64,000 bases of DNA from Chryseobacterium sp. Leaf180. Its GTDB lineage: Bacteria; Bacteroidota; Bacteroidia; Flavobacteriales; Weeksellaceae. The stretch lies in NCBI RefSeq assembly GCF_001424585.1, contig NZ_LMPJ01000008.1, forward strand, positions 62,001 through 126,000, in the 5' to 3' direction. The position numbers and the translations under genes are program-made. A model generated the notes under the pieces. It saw nothing but the letters and a program-made list of their open reading frames with translations, did not search any database and was not told the origin of the DNA. This document shows positions 25,562-34,506 of the stretch, piece by piece; position 1 is the first letter of the stretch, and each line of letters opens with the position of its first letter.

Positions 25562-27544
25562 TTATTTCAGGATTTTAGCGTTTACAGTTTCACCATTATC
25601 TGCTACGATTTTTACAACATAAGAGTTTCTCAAAGAACCGTCGAGTTCGATAACGAAATCCTTAGAAGTGCTAATTCCTGCTTTAGTAATGATGAGTTTA
25701 CCACTCATATCAAATACCTGAATATCTGCTTTCTTCCACGCCGGATCAAAACGTACGATATAATTGGTAATTGCCGGGTTGTAAACAACTACAGTTCTTG
25801 AAGGTTTAACCGCATTTGCAGTAGCCAGTACGTTAGCCGGCTGACCATAATACAAATCTGAAACAGCACTGCTGATTGGCAATGTAGCACCATTTGCTGC
25901 TGCAACCAAAGAGCCGTTTTCTGCCTTATAATAAAACCCTATTCCTGAAGAAAGCTGGTGTGTACCTGCAGGTACCGCCTCACCATTTTCAAATATTTCA
26001 AATTTATAATTAACAGCATTGTTTGCTACGCCATAATCATAATTAACCAATTTGATATTTTTACCCTGGAAATTAACTTCATTTGCTTCGTTGATGTACA
26101 ACCAATATGATGAAAGATAATTCGTATCATAACCCCCGGCAGGATCTTCTTCAAAAGTTCCGATTGCATTGGCTGGAGTTGATGTAGCCTGTACTGATGT
26201 TGCTAAAGTAGTCTGGTGACCGGTAGTCATTGCTGGAGAAACAACATAATATGTTCTTCCAATCTCGTTGCCTGCTGCATCTAATGCAATTACACCTAAC
26301 TGTTTAATAGTACCGTTTCCTGTAGTTTTTGCTGCAGTTACACTGTAATTTGTACCATCTGCTCTCGCAGTACTGTTAAATCTTCTCAAAGTATTGAAGT
26401 TTAACGTCTGATTGGTATTGTCTCTCAGCTTTAATACAAATGTCTGCATCGGCTTTAAAACTCCAAGATTGATATCACCTAAAGGAATTCGGGTCGTAGT
26501 ATCGTATGTAATAATTTTAGCTCCTGTAGAATAAGTAGATCCATTAGATAAAGTACTTACAACACCCGGATCATATCTTACTCCCCAAATATTGGTGATG
26601 TTGTTGCCATCACCTGTAGCTGCAGTTTCTGCGTACCCTATTCTTGTTAAATCAATATTGGTGAAAAATGGATTACCGAACTGATATATATTTTTACCAT
26701 AAGTACCGCTCCAAGGAGTTCCAGATGTTTCAAACTGATCCTGAAGATACGTATTGTACTTTTCGTTGTATTGATTTACGGCATTTCCTCCAGAACCGAA
26801 GCTAATACCGTTTCCTGCGTTTTGTAAAGTTGCTAGGGGAACTGCTGTCTGTGTATAAGGAGTACCATTCAAAGTAAATACAGAACCTGTAACTGTTGGA
26901 GCAATTGTGGGAAGTGCTGCCGGAGGAGTGTCTAGCGTCAAGTTATTATTGTTAGATCCAAGCATATAATATCCTGTAGGATCAGACGTTGTATTTGCTA
27001 GATTAGTTACATGATCAGAAACAACTAAAGCATTATTCCATTTCAGGATCTCATTTCTGCTGTATCTCGTCTGGCTAAAGCCTTTCCCTAATTCTGAAGA
27101 AAGACTTCCCAAAACTTTACCGCTGAAAGGCATCGCAATCTGCTGATAATAGTTACCGTTACCCTGTCTTGCAGTTTTATACTCTTTACTTACAATTCCT
27201 GTAAGGTTACCCTGAGCAATTCCGTCAATATATAATTGTCCGTAAGTACTGGTAGTAGGTGCGCCTACAGTATTAAGTCTGATAACAATATTTCCACCGT
27301 CAGTTTTTGCTGCATTGGCAGCTGTTACTGTACGCAAAGCATCAGCACCTGTACCTACAACCATCATGTTTCCATGAAGGTCAACCATACCGTTGCCTTT
27401 TGTCTGAAGGCCTCCACCGTTGTATACCAAAGCACCCTCACTTACGTAAAAACTGGCGTTGGCATCCACATTTAGCAAAACATTCTGCGCCTGAACAGAA
27501 AAGCTAAATGCCAAAAGTCCTATAGCTAATAAATTTTTTTTCAT
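25562..27544 (-). CDS. T9SS type-A sorted surface protein
   Basis: 660 residues from the ATG at 27544, which begins a clean signal peptide (MKKNLLAIGLLAFSFSVQAQ). The body is Thr/Asn/Gly-rich and beta-structured with no enzyme motif. The last ~75 residues (VRFDPAWKKADIQVFDMSGK... to NAKILK) form the type-A C-terminal domain used by the type IX secretion system: VFDMSGKL, then a final short strand ending in Lys. It is probably displayed on the cell surface or released. A -7 box TATCTTTG lies 38-46 bases upstream of the start. Confidence 0.88.
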   Translation of the reverse strand: MKKNLLAIGLLAFSFSVQAQNVLLNVDANASFYVSEGALVYNGGGLQTKGNGMVDLHGNMMVVGTGADALRTVTAANAAKTDGGNIVIRLNTVGAPTTSTYGQLYIDGIAQGNLTGIVSKEYKTARQGNGNYYQQIAMPFSGKVLGSLSSELGKGFSQTRYSRNEILKWNNALVVSDHVTNLANTTSDPTGYYMLGSNNNNLTLDTPPAALPTIAPTVTGSVFTLNGTPYTQTAVPLATLQNAGNGISFGSGGNAVNQYNEKYNTYLQDQFETSGTPWSGTYGKNIYQFGNPFFTNIDLTRIGYAETAATGDGNNITNIWGVRYDPGVVSTLSNGSTYSTGAKIITYDTTTRIPLGDINLGVLKPMQTFVLKLRDNTNQTLNFNTLRRFNSTARADGTNYSVTAAKTTGNGTIKQLGVIALDAAGNEIGRTYYVVSPAMTTGHQTTLATSVQATSTPANAIGTFEEDPAGGYDTNYLSSYWLYINEANEVNFQGKNIKLVNYDYGVANNAVNYKFEIFENGEAVPAGTHQLSSGIGFYYKAENGSLVAAANGATLPISSAVSDLYYGQPANVLATANAVKPSRTVVVYNPAITNYIVRFDPAWKKADIQVFDMSGKLIITKAGISTSKDFVIELDGSLRNSYVVKIVADNGETVNAKILK

Positions 27545-27582
27545 TGTATACTTGTTTTTGATGTTAATACAATCTTCACCTG

Positions 27583-27590
27583 CAAAGATA
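27583..27590 (-). promoter_or_regulatory. -7 promoter element of the T9SS protein gene
   Basis: TATCTTTG on the minus strand, an exact TAnnTTTG match 38 bases upstream of the ATG at 27544. Confidence 0.5.
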
Positions 27591-27626
27591 TATTTTTTTT
27601 GTATCAATAAAAAAAAATCTTATGGC

Positions 27627-28808
27627 TTAGAAGAAAATTTTATCTTCTGTTAATATGATTTCCTTCTGCTCACCCACAGAAAACATATAATCTTCCAAGA
27701 CTTTTTCTGTCGTTCCCCGCAATCCTCTTGCTCCCAGACCTTTCTCCATCGTCTCATCAACGATCAATTCAACTGCCTCATCCGTAAAAACGAGTTTCGT
27801 TCCGTCCATTTTAAAAAGTTCTACAAACTGATTGATGATCGAGTTTTTCGGCTCTTTCATAATGCGGATCATGGTTTCTTTAGTCAGTTTTTCCAGATAC
27901 GTGATGATTGGAAATCTTCCCAAAAGTTCCGGAATTAATCCGAATGCTCTTAAATCGGTTGCATTAAGATTCGTTAATATATAATCTTCATCATCTGTTT
28001 TATTGAGTTTCTCAGCACTGAAACCTATTGCCTGCTTATTAAGACGGCGCTCAATAATTTCTTTAATTCCGTCAAAAGCACCACCTGCGATAAACAGAAT
28101 ATTCTGCGTATTCACCTGAATATATTTCTGATCCGGATGTTTTCTTCCACCCTGCGGCGGCACATTTACAATACTTCCTTCCAAAAGTTTAAGCAAACCC
28201 TGCTGCACACCTTCCCCGGAAACATCTCTCGTAATACTCGGATTATCAGATTTTCTTGCAATTTTATCAATTTCATCGATGAAAACAATCCCTTTTTCAG
28301 CACGTTCCACATCATAATCTGCGACCATCAATAGTCGGGAAAGAATACTTTCGACATCTTCACCTACATAACCTGCTTCCGTCAAAATCGTAGCATCAAC
28401 GATACAGAACGGTACATTGAGTTCTTTTGCAATGGTTTTAGCCAAAAGCGTCTTACCGGTTCCGGTCTCACCAATCATGATGATGTTGGATTTCTCCAAT
28501 TCTACCTCGCGGTTTTCTTCCTTTGCATGCAGAAGCCTTTTATAATGATTGTAAACGGCAATCGACAACTGTTTTTTTGCCTGATCCTGCCCAATTACAT
28601 ATTGATTGAGAAATTCTTTTATTTCCTTCGGCTTTTTCAGCTCTTCCATCGATTCTGCAGGCGAAAATCCTGAAGTCGAAGCACTGTCTTTTACGATAGA
28701 ATGTGCCTGCTCAATGCAGTTTTCACAGATAAAACCATTCTGCCCGGAAACCAGCATCTGCACTTCACTTCTTTTTTTTCCACAGAAAGAACATTGGTTT
28801 GCATTCAT
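27627..28808 (-). CDS. clpX: ClpX, ATPase subunit of ClpXP protease
   Basis: 393 residues from the ATG at 28808 ([12 protein letters not shown]). The N-terminal zinc-binding domain has Cys pairs CSFC and CENC. The AAA+ module carries Walker A GETGTGKT, Walker B IVFIDEID, the pore loop GYVGEDVE and sensor-type GARGLRG. ClpX unfolds proteins, including those tagged by tmRNA, and feeds them to ClpP, which is not encoded here. Two more in-frame ATGs upstream (28814 and 28841) are possible but less like the family. The HIT gene lies upstream on the same strand. Confidence 0.96.
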   Translation of the reverse strand: MNANQCSFCGKKRSEVQMLVSGQNGFICENCIEQAHSIVKDSASTSGFSPAESMEELKKPKEIKEFLNQYVIGQDQAKKQLSIAVYNHYKRLLHAKEENREVELEKSNIIMIGETGTGKTLLAKTIAKELNVPFCIVDATILTEAGYVGEDVESILSRLLMVADYDVERAEKGIVFIDEIDKIARKSDNPSITRDVSGEGVQQGLLKLLEGSIVNVPPQGGRKHPDQKYIQVNTQNILFIAGGAFDGIKEIIERRLNKQAIGFSAEKLNKTDDEDYILTNLNATDLRAFGLIPELLGRFPIITYLEKLTKETMIRIMKEPKNSIINQFVELFKMDGTKLVFTDEAVELIVDETMEKGLGARGLRGTTEKVLEDYMFSVGEQKEIILTEDKIFF

Positions 28809-28871
28809 TTTCATTAAATATATTATTAAAGAAAATCGCAAAAAATTTCTTTTTCACGACCTGTTTATTTT

Positions 28872-29261
28872 TTAAGAATTAATAATCGAGTGTTGTATTT
28901 CGGTGTATTCTTCGTCCGAAAGTTTTAGCCGTTCGTTTTTAAAATTCATCTCTTCCACTTTGTTCATCGGTATCAGATGAATATGCGCATGAGGAACTTC
29001 AAGACCAACTACAGCCACGCCAACACGTACGCAAGGCATCGCCATTTTCAGTTTTTTGGCAACTTTCTGCGCAAAAGCCCAGAGATTTTTAAATTCTTCC
29101 GTTTCAAGATCAAAAATCAGATCCACTTCCTTTTTCGGGATGACCAACGTATGACCTTTTACCAGCGGCATAACATCCAGAAAAGCGACGAAATTATCAT
29201 CTTCCGCTACTTTATATGCAGCAATTTCGCCGTTGATGATTTTAGTGAAAATCGAACTCAT
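28872..29261 (-). CDS. HIT family nucleotide hydrolase
   Basis: 129-residue HINT/PKCI-like purine nucleotide phosphoramidase. The catalytic His triad is HAHIHLIP near residue 90, and the N-terminal FTKIINGEIAAYKVAEDD and GHTLVIPK segments are typical. It hydrolyses AMP-lysine-type phosphoramidates; the physiological substrate is uncertain. The gene starts 3 bases past the greA stop, so the order greA-HIT(-clpX) looks like one operon. Confidence 0.92.
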   Translation of the reverse strand: MSSIFTKIINGEIAAYKVAEDDNFVAFLDVMPLVKGHTLVIPKKEVDLIFDLETEEFKNLWAFAQKVAKKLKMAMPCVRVGVAVVGLEVPHAHIHLIPMNKVEEMNFKNERLKLSDEEYTEIQHSIINS

Positions 29262-29264
29262 CTT

Positions 29265-29735
29265 CTATAAAGTAATTTCTAAAACTTTAAAAGAAAGCTT
29301 ATTTCCGTTTGGCAAAACGATGTCAGCACTTTCGCCAACCACCTTTCCCAATAGACCTTTTGCTATCGGAGTATTTACCGAAATTTTTCCACTTTTCAAA
29401 TCGCTCTCGTTATCAGGAACCAGCGTGAAAACCTGTTCTTTATTCGTATCGTTGTTATGTAGTTTTACTGTTGTAAGAATCGAAACTTTAGACGTATCAA
29501 GCTGCGTTTCGTCGATCACTTTAGAAGTCGTCACGATATCTTTCAGCTTAGAAATTCTCATCTCCAACATTCCCTGAGCTTCTTTTGCGGCGTCATATTC
29601 TGCATTTTCAGAAAGGTCGCCTTTATCGCGGGCTTCGGCGATCTGCTGTGTGATTTTTGGTCTTTCGATTTTTTCCAGCTGCTCAAGCTCGGCTTTCATT
29701 TTCTCTAAACCTTCTTTTGTTACATAGCTCGCCAT
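29265..29735 (-). CDS. greA: Transcription elongation factor GreA
   Basis: 156 residues from the ATG at 29735 (MASYVTKEGLEKMKAELEQLE). The N-terminal coiled-coil hairpin carries the acidic tip motif DLSENAEYDAAKEAQ, which enters the RNA polymerase secondary channel. The C-terminal domain reads SVNTPIAKGLLGKVVGESADIVLPNG. GreA stimulates cleavage of backtracked transcripts. Length matches the family, and 14 extra upstream codons are not needed. Confidence 0.96.
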   Translation of the reverse strand: MASYVTKEGLEKMKAELEQLEKIERPKITQQIAEARDKGDLSENAEYDAAKEAQGMLEMRISKLKDIVTTSKVIDETQLDTSKVSILTTVKLHNNDTNKEQVFTLVPDNESDLKSGKISVNTPIAKGLLGKVVGESADIVLPNGNKLSFKVLEITL

Positions 29736-29818
29736 AATCTGTATATTTGTTTTTAGGATAAAAAAATAATCCGACATTTGCCGGACAATGTTTTATCGTG
29801 TTATTCGTTATTGTTTTA

Positions 29819-29826
29819 CAAATATA
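29819..29826 (-). promoter_or_regulatory. -7 promoter element for greA
   Basis: TATATTTG on the minus strand matches TAnnTTTG. It implies a leader of about 75 bases that contains a short TCCG/CGGA hairpin followed by a T-rich run (29760-29785). Confidence 0.45.
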
Positions 29827-29843
29827 TAAAAATTTATATTGAA

Positions 29844-30302
29844 ATGAAAAAAACTTTTTTCCGCATATTTATTTTCAACTTATTTATTTTCAGTATTTTA
29901 ACAGTCAATTCATGCGGAAATAGGGAAGACACGGTGAGTTGTTTTCCGATTGTTCCGATTGCGGTAAATTTAAACCTGAATCTCCCTCTATACAATAATC
30001 TGAACTACGTGGGTCTGCCCGTTTATATCGATGAACAACAATCGGGAACGCGAGGTCTTATCGTGGTGCGCACTTCAGATAATCCCGCAAACTTTAAAGT
30101 GTACGACAGAAATGCGCCGCACATTTGTCCGGATAATAATACGACGCTTATCATCAAAGATAATATCAGCATTGTCTGCCCGAAAGATAATGCAACCTGG
30201 ATTTTGATTTCCGGTCAGCCAACTTCAGTGACTTCTCTGCCGCCAAAAACGTATTTTTACAACTACGATCCTGCTTCAAAAAATTTGAATATTTATAATT
30301 AA
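29844..30302 (+). CDS. Rieske-fold-like lipoprotein with degenerate cluster site
   Basis: 152 residues from the ATG at 29844, chosen because it opens a lipoprotein signal peptide (lipobox VNSC, Cys at 24). The second half resembles Rieske [2Fe-2S] domains: DRNAPHIC, IVCPKDNATW, the SGQPTS turn, and a final Pro-Tyr strand. The CxH...CxxH ligands are not complete: residues read H93-x-C95 and C112-P-K-D115. It therefore probably keeps the fold but not the cluster. It ends 4 bases before the dtd start. Confidence 0.6.
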   Translation: MKKTFFRIFIFNLFIFSILTVNSCGNREDTVSCFPIVPIAVNLNLNLPLYNNLNYVGLPVYIDEQQSGTRGLIVVRTSDNPANFKVYDRNAPHICPDNNTTLIIKDNISIVCPKDNATWILISGQPTSVTSLPPKTYFYNYDPASKNLNIYN

Positions 30303-30306
30303 ATCA

Positions 30307-30756
30307 ATGAGGGCAGTTATTCAGCGGGTTTCTGAAGCGAGTGTAGAAGTCAACAAAACAGTAGTTGGAGAAATCAAAACCGGACTTCTTCTTCTCATAG
30401 GTATCGACGAAAACGATACGGAAAAAGATGCCGAATGGCTTACCCAGAAAATCCTTAATCTGCGTATTTTCAGTGATGAAAATCAAAAACTAAATCTCTC
30501 GGTACAGGATATTTCCGGGGAAATTCTCTGCATCAGCCAGTTTACATTAATCGCCGATTACAAAAAGTGAAACCGACCTTCTTTTATTAAAGCTGCCAAA
30601 CCTGAAATAGCAGTTCCACTTTTTGACTATTTTAAAAAACTGATAGTAGAAAGCGGTCTCAAAACAGAAAGCGGAATTTTTGGTGCCGATATGAAAGTTT
30701 CTCTTCTGAATGACGGACCAGTGACCATTTTAATGGATTCTCAGACAAAAGCATAA
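30307..30756 (+). pseudogene. dtd: D-aminoacyl-tRNA deacylase, interrupted by an in-frame TGA
   Basis: DTD frees D-amino acids mischarged onto tRNAs. The frame from ATG 30307 gives the full N-terminal half (MRAVIQRVSEASVEVN, CISQFTL), then a TGA at 30568-30570 where the family has Gly in KKGNRPSF. The same frame continues intact with [12 protein letters not shown], the catalytic Gly-cisPro region [11 protein letters not shown], and TAA at 30754-30756. Total length (149 codons) is exactly that of the family. A single G-to-T change (GGA to TGA) explains it. The truncated 87-residue product would lack the GP catalytic motif. A sequencing error must be excluded. Confidence 0.88.
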
Positions 30757-30759
30757 AAA

Positions 30760-30780
30760 AACACCGCCAATTGCGGTGTT
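30760..30780. terminator. Bidirectional terminator after dtd
   Basis: AACACCGC, loop CAATT, GCGGTGTT between the convergent dtd remnant and a lipoprotein gene, with an A-run on the left. Confidence 0.75.
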
Positions 30781-30801
30781 AATATTTTCACTTATTTAAA
30801 T

Positions 30802-31317
30802 CTAATTAACCGGTACGCTGCTGAAATTAAGAGCTACACGCAGACTCATATCAGATGAAACCTGATTTCTAAGTTCATATACAGTTCTTACCGTTACTCC
30901 TGAGCTCTTTACGACGCTATCAAGATAACCATTATCACCATTCAAATCCAGATTTACACTTGAGCTGCTGGTCGAGATATCATTTCTTGAAGCGACCAGC
31001 TTTTCACTTGTTCCGCTCGATGAAATGTATACTTTCACAGATTTTAAAGCGCTCAAATCTCCGCCAGTTGGTGAAACAACGGAAATTTTTGCATCAGAAA
31101 TCCGAACATCTTTGATCTGAGCATTATTATTACCTCCAAACCACGTCTGAACGTTATTTGCTGTCGCGGTAGATGATACTTCTTTATTTGCCGGAACGCC
31201 GGTAGACACCAAAACATTTGCCGTGTAAGGAAACGTATTCTGTACGATAGACTGTACTGCGCCACAGCTTACCAAAGCTATTGAGGCAACTGCAGCCATT
31301 GACCACATCTTTTTCAT
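30802..31317 (-). CDS. Lipoprotein of unknown function
   Basis: 171 residues from the ATG at 31317 (MKKMWSMAAVASIALVSCG, lipobox Cys at 18). Mature part is Ser/Thr/Val-rich and beta-structured, with no known domain. The sequence (TATANNVQTWFGGNN, VRISDAKISVVSPTGGDLSALKSVKVYIS) suggests a small beta-sandwich. It is followed on the same strand by nothing but the terminator and preceded by another lipoprotein gene 43 bases upstream, so the two may be co-transcribed. Confidence 0.7.
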   Translation of the reverse strand: MKKMWSMAAVASIALVSCGAVQSIVQNTFPYTANVLVSTGVPANKEVSSTATANNVQTWFGGNNNAQIKDVRISDAKISVVSPTGGDLSALKSVKVYISSSGTSEKLVASRNDISTSSSSVNLDLNGDNGYLDSVVKSSGVTVRTVYELRNQVSSDMSLRVALNFSSVPVN

Positions 31318-31360
31318 AATTTTAATTTTAATAATTTTTTGAGGCAGAAACTGTACCAAA

Positions 31361-31888
31361 TTACTGAACGGTTACGGTAAAATCACCTTCAGTCTTTCCG
31401 TCTGCCATATTACTTTTTCCAATGATGAGCCATAACTCACCTTTCCCTTTCACCTGATAATCAAGTTCGCGCGAAAAAGGCCCATTCATCTCACCGTTTG
31501 GAAGTTTAATTTGATTAAATCTGATATTAAAATCTCTCTGATCGGTCGTGATTCTTGCTGAAATTTTATCTTTGGTGAAATCTGAAATTTTAATGATCAG
31601 TTTATCATGATTTTTGTCAAAAGTCTCTTTGATTGTTAGAGGCATACTAGTGGCTTTCTCCATTCGCATAATCACTCTGCCGCTCTGGCTTTCCATTTGA
31701 ATTTCCTCTGTTTTCGTAGCAGAAACTGCAGTATCTTCCAACTTCACATTATCGGTATCAAATTTATCCCGCGCAATAGGCTTTTCTGATTTCGTAACGG
31801 AATCCTGATTGTTAATCGTTGTTACCGTTTCCTTTTTACAAGAAAACAAAAAGGGAATGGTACATAAAAGAAGCAAACTTTTTTTCAT
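31361..31888 (-). CDS. Lipoprotein of unknown function
   Basis: 175 residues with a lipoprotein signal peptide (MKKSLLLLCTIPFLFSCKK, Cys at 17), a charged linker and a beta-rich C-terminal half that ends in GDFTVTVQ. The C-terminal half (MSMPLTIKETFD, RITTDQRDFNIRF, GKGELWLIIGKSN) looks like a beta-sandwich of the kind seen in periplasmic binding or inhibitor domains. No family assigned. It lies 15 bases after the DUF4173 gene, consistent with one operon. Confidence 0.7.
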   Translation of the reverse strand: MKKSLLLLCTIPFLFSCKKETVTTINNQDSVTKSEKPIARDKFDTDNVKLEDTAVSATKTEEIQMESQSGRVIMRMEKATSMPLTIKETFDKNHDKLIIKISDFTKDKISARITTDQRDFNIRFNQIKLPNGEMNGPFSRELDYQVKGKGELWLIIGKSNMADGKTEGDFTVTVQ

Positions 31889-31903
31889 GATTTTATATTT
31901 TAT

Positions 31904-33277
31904 TTATTGGCCCGAAAACTCGTAAAACAGAATTTTTGAAAGGAATTTATCAGATTTCTGAGAAGTAATTTTCTCCTCAACATTCTTTTTCCACTTCATA
32001 TTATTTTTCTTTTTGGCAAGATTTAAAAGCACTGCTTCATTAAAACTAACTGCTCTTAAATGGTACTCAAAGGCAAAATCTTTTCTCCTGGCATTCTCAG
32101 AAGTAATAAGACTTCCCCAATTTACGAAGCTGCAAACCAAAAGCGTTCCATAAAAATAGCCTGTCATTTTATTAACTAAAAAAGCATTCGCGTATTTCTT
32201 CTGAATTTTAATGAAAGTAAAAATCAAACCGATGAATGATAAAAACAAGAAAGCGTAAACCCCCAATTTCTTGTAAGTAAGTCCCATATTTTCTATGTAT
32301 TCAGCATTTTTAAGAAATGCCGAAATGATTAAAATTCCATTTAAGAAAATCCAGATTTTTGCCACAATTCTTAATCCCGAAGCTTTTTTGTCAAAGTTGA
32401 AACCACCTTTAAAATAGAACATAATCACGAGAATTGCCATCACGATCGACAGTATCACCGCGTTTACGCGGTCATGTGTTTCTTCGCCCAACTGAACCGT
32501 GGTTTTTTGAGTTTCGATAAACTGTTCGTAATTAAAAGTGAGTATGAAAACTACTAACAGAATATTCAGACATAAAAGTGAGATAAAACCGCTCATTCTT
32601 TCAAATTTTGCATCTAAAAATGAAAAAGTAGGTTTCTGGTTTTTTGAAGAATTATCTAAATCAATTTTAAAGAAAGAATGCTGTTTATAGATCTGCTTTT
32701 CGACTGAAAAATTCCAGTAATTGAATGAGATAAAAAATCCAAGAACAGAAATCACGATCAGCTGCCAAAGATTCAAATTAAGCTTGTAACCCGTGAAAAC
32801 ATTCAGAAAATGTGAACTTCCAGAGGCATACACCCAAAAGAAAATAACCACAAAACACAGCGGAATTGCTACAAAAGCCAAAATTTTCTGCAAAGCGTGA
32901 GAAGTTTTGGTTTTGGGAAGCCAGCGTTCAAAATTGAAGGCACGACAGATAAAAGTAAACGCGTTAATTAAGGCAACCGGAAGGAGCATAAGTATATTAA
33001 GACGCTTTTCCCGAGCCCGGAAACCGAATGCCATTAGCGATAAAGCAACCGCGGCAAAAGATGAAAAATCGCCGTACCAGGCAAATGCAATTGCGGAGAA
33101 AACGCTGGTTGCGAGGAAGAAATAAAAAGACTTCGTGCGACTTTCAGAATGCGTTTTTATGAACGTAAGTAAGGAGAAAATGACTGCAAGAATTCCGAGA
33201 TTCAGTCCGAGGTTTTGGTCATAAAAAAGGATTATAAATACGGCGGTGGTGAGAAATATATAATGATGTGTTTTCAT
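31904..33277 (-). CDS. DUF4173 family multi-pass membrane protein
   Basis: 457 residues with about 10-12 hydrophobic helices from residue 5 onward. The C-terminal half matches DUF4173 through the patterns HDRVNAVILSIVMAILV, AKIWIFLNGILI and YIENMGLTYKKLGVYAFL. Function is unknown; relatives occur across Bacteroidota and Firmicutes, sometimes next to two-component regulators. Here it heads a lipoprotein pair and follows a Coq4-motif gene after 12 bases. Confidence 0.8.
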   Translation of the reverse strand: MKTHHYIFLTTAVFIILFYDQNLGLNLGILAVIFSLLTFIKTHSESRTKSFYFFLATSVFSAIAFAWYGDFSSFAAVALSLMAFGFRAREKRLNILMLLPVALINAFTFICRAFNFERWLPKTKTSHALQKILAFVAIPLCFVVIFFWVYASGSSHFLNVFTGYKLNLNLWQLIVISVLGFFISFNYWNFSVEKQIYKQHSFFKIDLDNSSKNQKPTFSFLDAKFERMSGFISLLCLNILLVVFILTFNYEQFIETQKTTVQLGEETHDRVNAVILSIVMAILVIMFYFKGGFNFDKKASGLRIVAKIWIFLNGILIISAFLKNAEYIENMGLTYKKLGVYAFLFLSFIGLIFTFIKIQKKYANAFLVNKMTGYFYGTLLVCSFVNWGSLITSENARRKDFAFEYHLRAVSFNEAVLLNLAKKKNNMKWKKNVEEKITSQKSDKFLSKILFYEFSGQ

Positions 33278-33289
33278 AAGTTTTGATTT

Positions 33290-33775
33290 TTAATAGATTG
33301 TAAAGTGATCTTTTTGCGAATAAAAAGCAGTTAGGTGACTGAAATTCTGCCAAAGCAGGGCTTCAAAATCTACGTGATGAAAAGCGCGCATTTTTTTTCC
33401 TTTTCTGAAAGCGGCGAGATACATTTTATAATAATCTGGGAGAATGATGGCACCTAAAACAACCGCTGCAAGCAGATGCGCATTGAGTTTGCCGTTGCCG
33501 AGCAGCAGAAACTGCATGGCGATTTCGTCTTCAAAATGGGTTCCGCAACCGGTGATGAGATGATGTACATCGTGGTTTTCCATTTTCGGAATCATGCTGA
33601 AGCCGTGTTTTTTGTAGAATTCTCCAAGCTTTCTGCCGAGAGAATCTTTTTCGAATTCTAAAAGCTGTTTTTCAGTGAACTGCCACTCTCTTTTTTTCTT
33701 TTTGAAATATTTGCGGTAAAGATTTTGGGTTTTGTCGTAAACGAAAAACAGGAATTTTACACGTAGTTTTTTCAT
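33290..33775 (-). CDS. Coq4-like zinc-motif protein
   Basis: 161 residues. I chose the ATG at 33775 (MKKLRVKFLFF); the longer frame upstream is translated from the dispersed repeat at 33822-33906 and cannot be real. Residues reading HDVHHLITG, followed by Glu 12 residues after the second His, reproduce the HDxxH(x)11E metal-binding motif of Coq4. In other organisms Coq4 acts in ubiquinone synthesis, whereas flavobacteria use menaquinone, so the local function is likely different. The protein has no signal peptide. Confidence 0.72.
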   Translation of the reverse strand: MKKLRVKFLFFVYDKTQNLYRKYFKKKKREWQFTEKQLLEFEKDSLGRKLGEFYKKHGFSMIPKMENHDVHHLITGCGTHFEDEIAMQFLLLGNGKLNAHLLAAVVLGAIILPDYYKMYLAAFRKGKKMRAFHHVDFEALLWQNFSHLTAFYSQKDHFTIY

Positions 33776-33821
33776 AACTGAATATTTAAATAATTTGAGG
33801 TAAAGCGTTTTTTTGATCGGT

Positions 33822-33906
33822 TTGCGCCCCGGCTTGAACGGAGCTCTTTTTGTGCAACGAAGTGGAACAAAAAAGCGGGAGTGGAAGACGGATGAAGGCG
33901 CCAAAA
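33822..33906. repeat. Dispersed ~85-bp structured intergenic repeat, copy 2
   Basis: Near-identical to the element at 8109-8194: same GCGCCCCGGCTTGAACGGAG opening, internal TTTTT/AAAAAA stem and GGCGCC close, with few substitutions. It sits between the Coq4-like gene and a small membrane protein gene. Confidence 0.85.
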
Positions 33907-33910
33907 AAAA

Positions 33911-34210
33911 TCAGATTGTATTGAATTGGATCCCAATTACAGTATATAAAATAGCAATGGGAATGTTGATACAGAGGATTTTTGAAGCATAGAGGCAGCT
34001 TTGAAGCTGGTTCCGATGTAGTAAACAGTAGATCAGCAGTCCGAAAATGATGAGCAGATTGACTGCCGAGGCAAGAAAAAGCAAAACATATCCGCCGATA
34101 ATAAAATCGACTTTTTTGGTGATGCTGCTGCCTAGGAGACAGATGTTACCGAGAAGAAAACAGATCCAAAAGGTGTAATTGCCAATGTTTTTGATGGTGG
34201 AATCTTTCAT
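33911..34210 (-). CDS. Small membrane protein of unknown function
   Basis: 99 residues from the ATG at 34210 (MKDSTIKNIGNYTFW). Three hydrophobic segments (about 13-27, 36-60 and 78-96) with few charged residues. The start overlaps the stop of the preceding gene by 4 bases (ATGA), so the two are translationally coupled. No family recognised. Its 3' end abuts the dispersed repeat. Confidence 0.7.
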   Translation of the reverse strand: MKDSTIKNIGNYTFWICFLLGNICLLGSSITKKVDFIIGGYVLLFLASAVNLLIIFGLLIYCLLHRNQLQSCLYASKILCINIPIAILYTVIGIQFNTI

Positions 34211-34506
34211 AAGCTGATGTAAATGATGGTAATGAAATACAGAAAAATGAGATTGGGAAAGTTGAAAAGCAGCAACAGTGCGGAGTTTTTGAACTGCTGC
34301 CGGTTTTCTGAAAAAACATAGTAGAATACGAGTAATAAAAGCATCACGATGATATTGATGATTACATTCAGCGCAGTAATCGCAATAAGAAACATGAAGA
34401 TCTCGTCCATGTTTTTTGCTAAAAATAACAGCATCATCAGTAATCCCATGATCCAACTTCCTGCGAAGTAGATCAACGCGTTTTTGTTGACGTTAAATTT
34501 TTTCAT
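34207..34506 (-). CDS. Small membrane protein of unknown function
   Basis: 99 residues (MKKFNVNKNALIYFAG) with three hydrophobic segments (about 10-28, 33-64 and 78-97). Its length is the same as that of the downstream coupled gene and the pair could be distant paralogues or two subunits of one complex. Its start overlaps the metallophosphoesterase 3' end by 14 bases, so the three genes form an operon. Confidence 0.7.
   Translation of the reverse strand: MKKFNVNKNALIYFAGSWIMGLLMMLLFLAKNMDEIFMFLIAITALNVIINIIVMLLLLVFYYVFSENRQQFKNSALLLLFNFPNLIFLYFITIIYISL

Noticed and set aside
33776..33904. Upstream extension of the Coq4-like gene
   Set aside because: The extra residues are translated from the dispersed 85-bp repeat; the internal ATG at 33775 fits better.
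34211..34456. Long upstream extension of the small membrane gene at 33911
   Set aside because: It would be antisense-free but out of frame over the coupled gene 34207-34506; the ATGA overlap at 34210 explains both genes.
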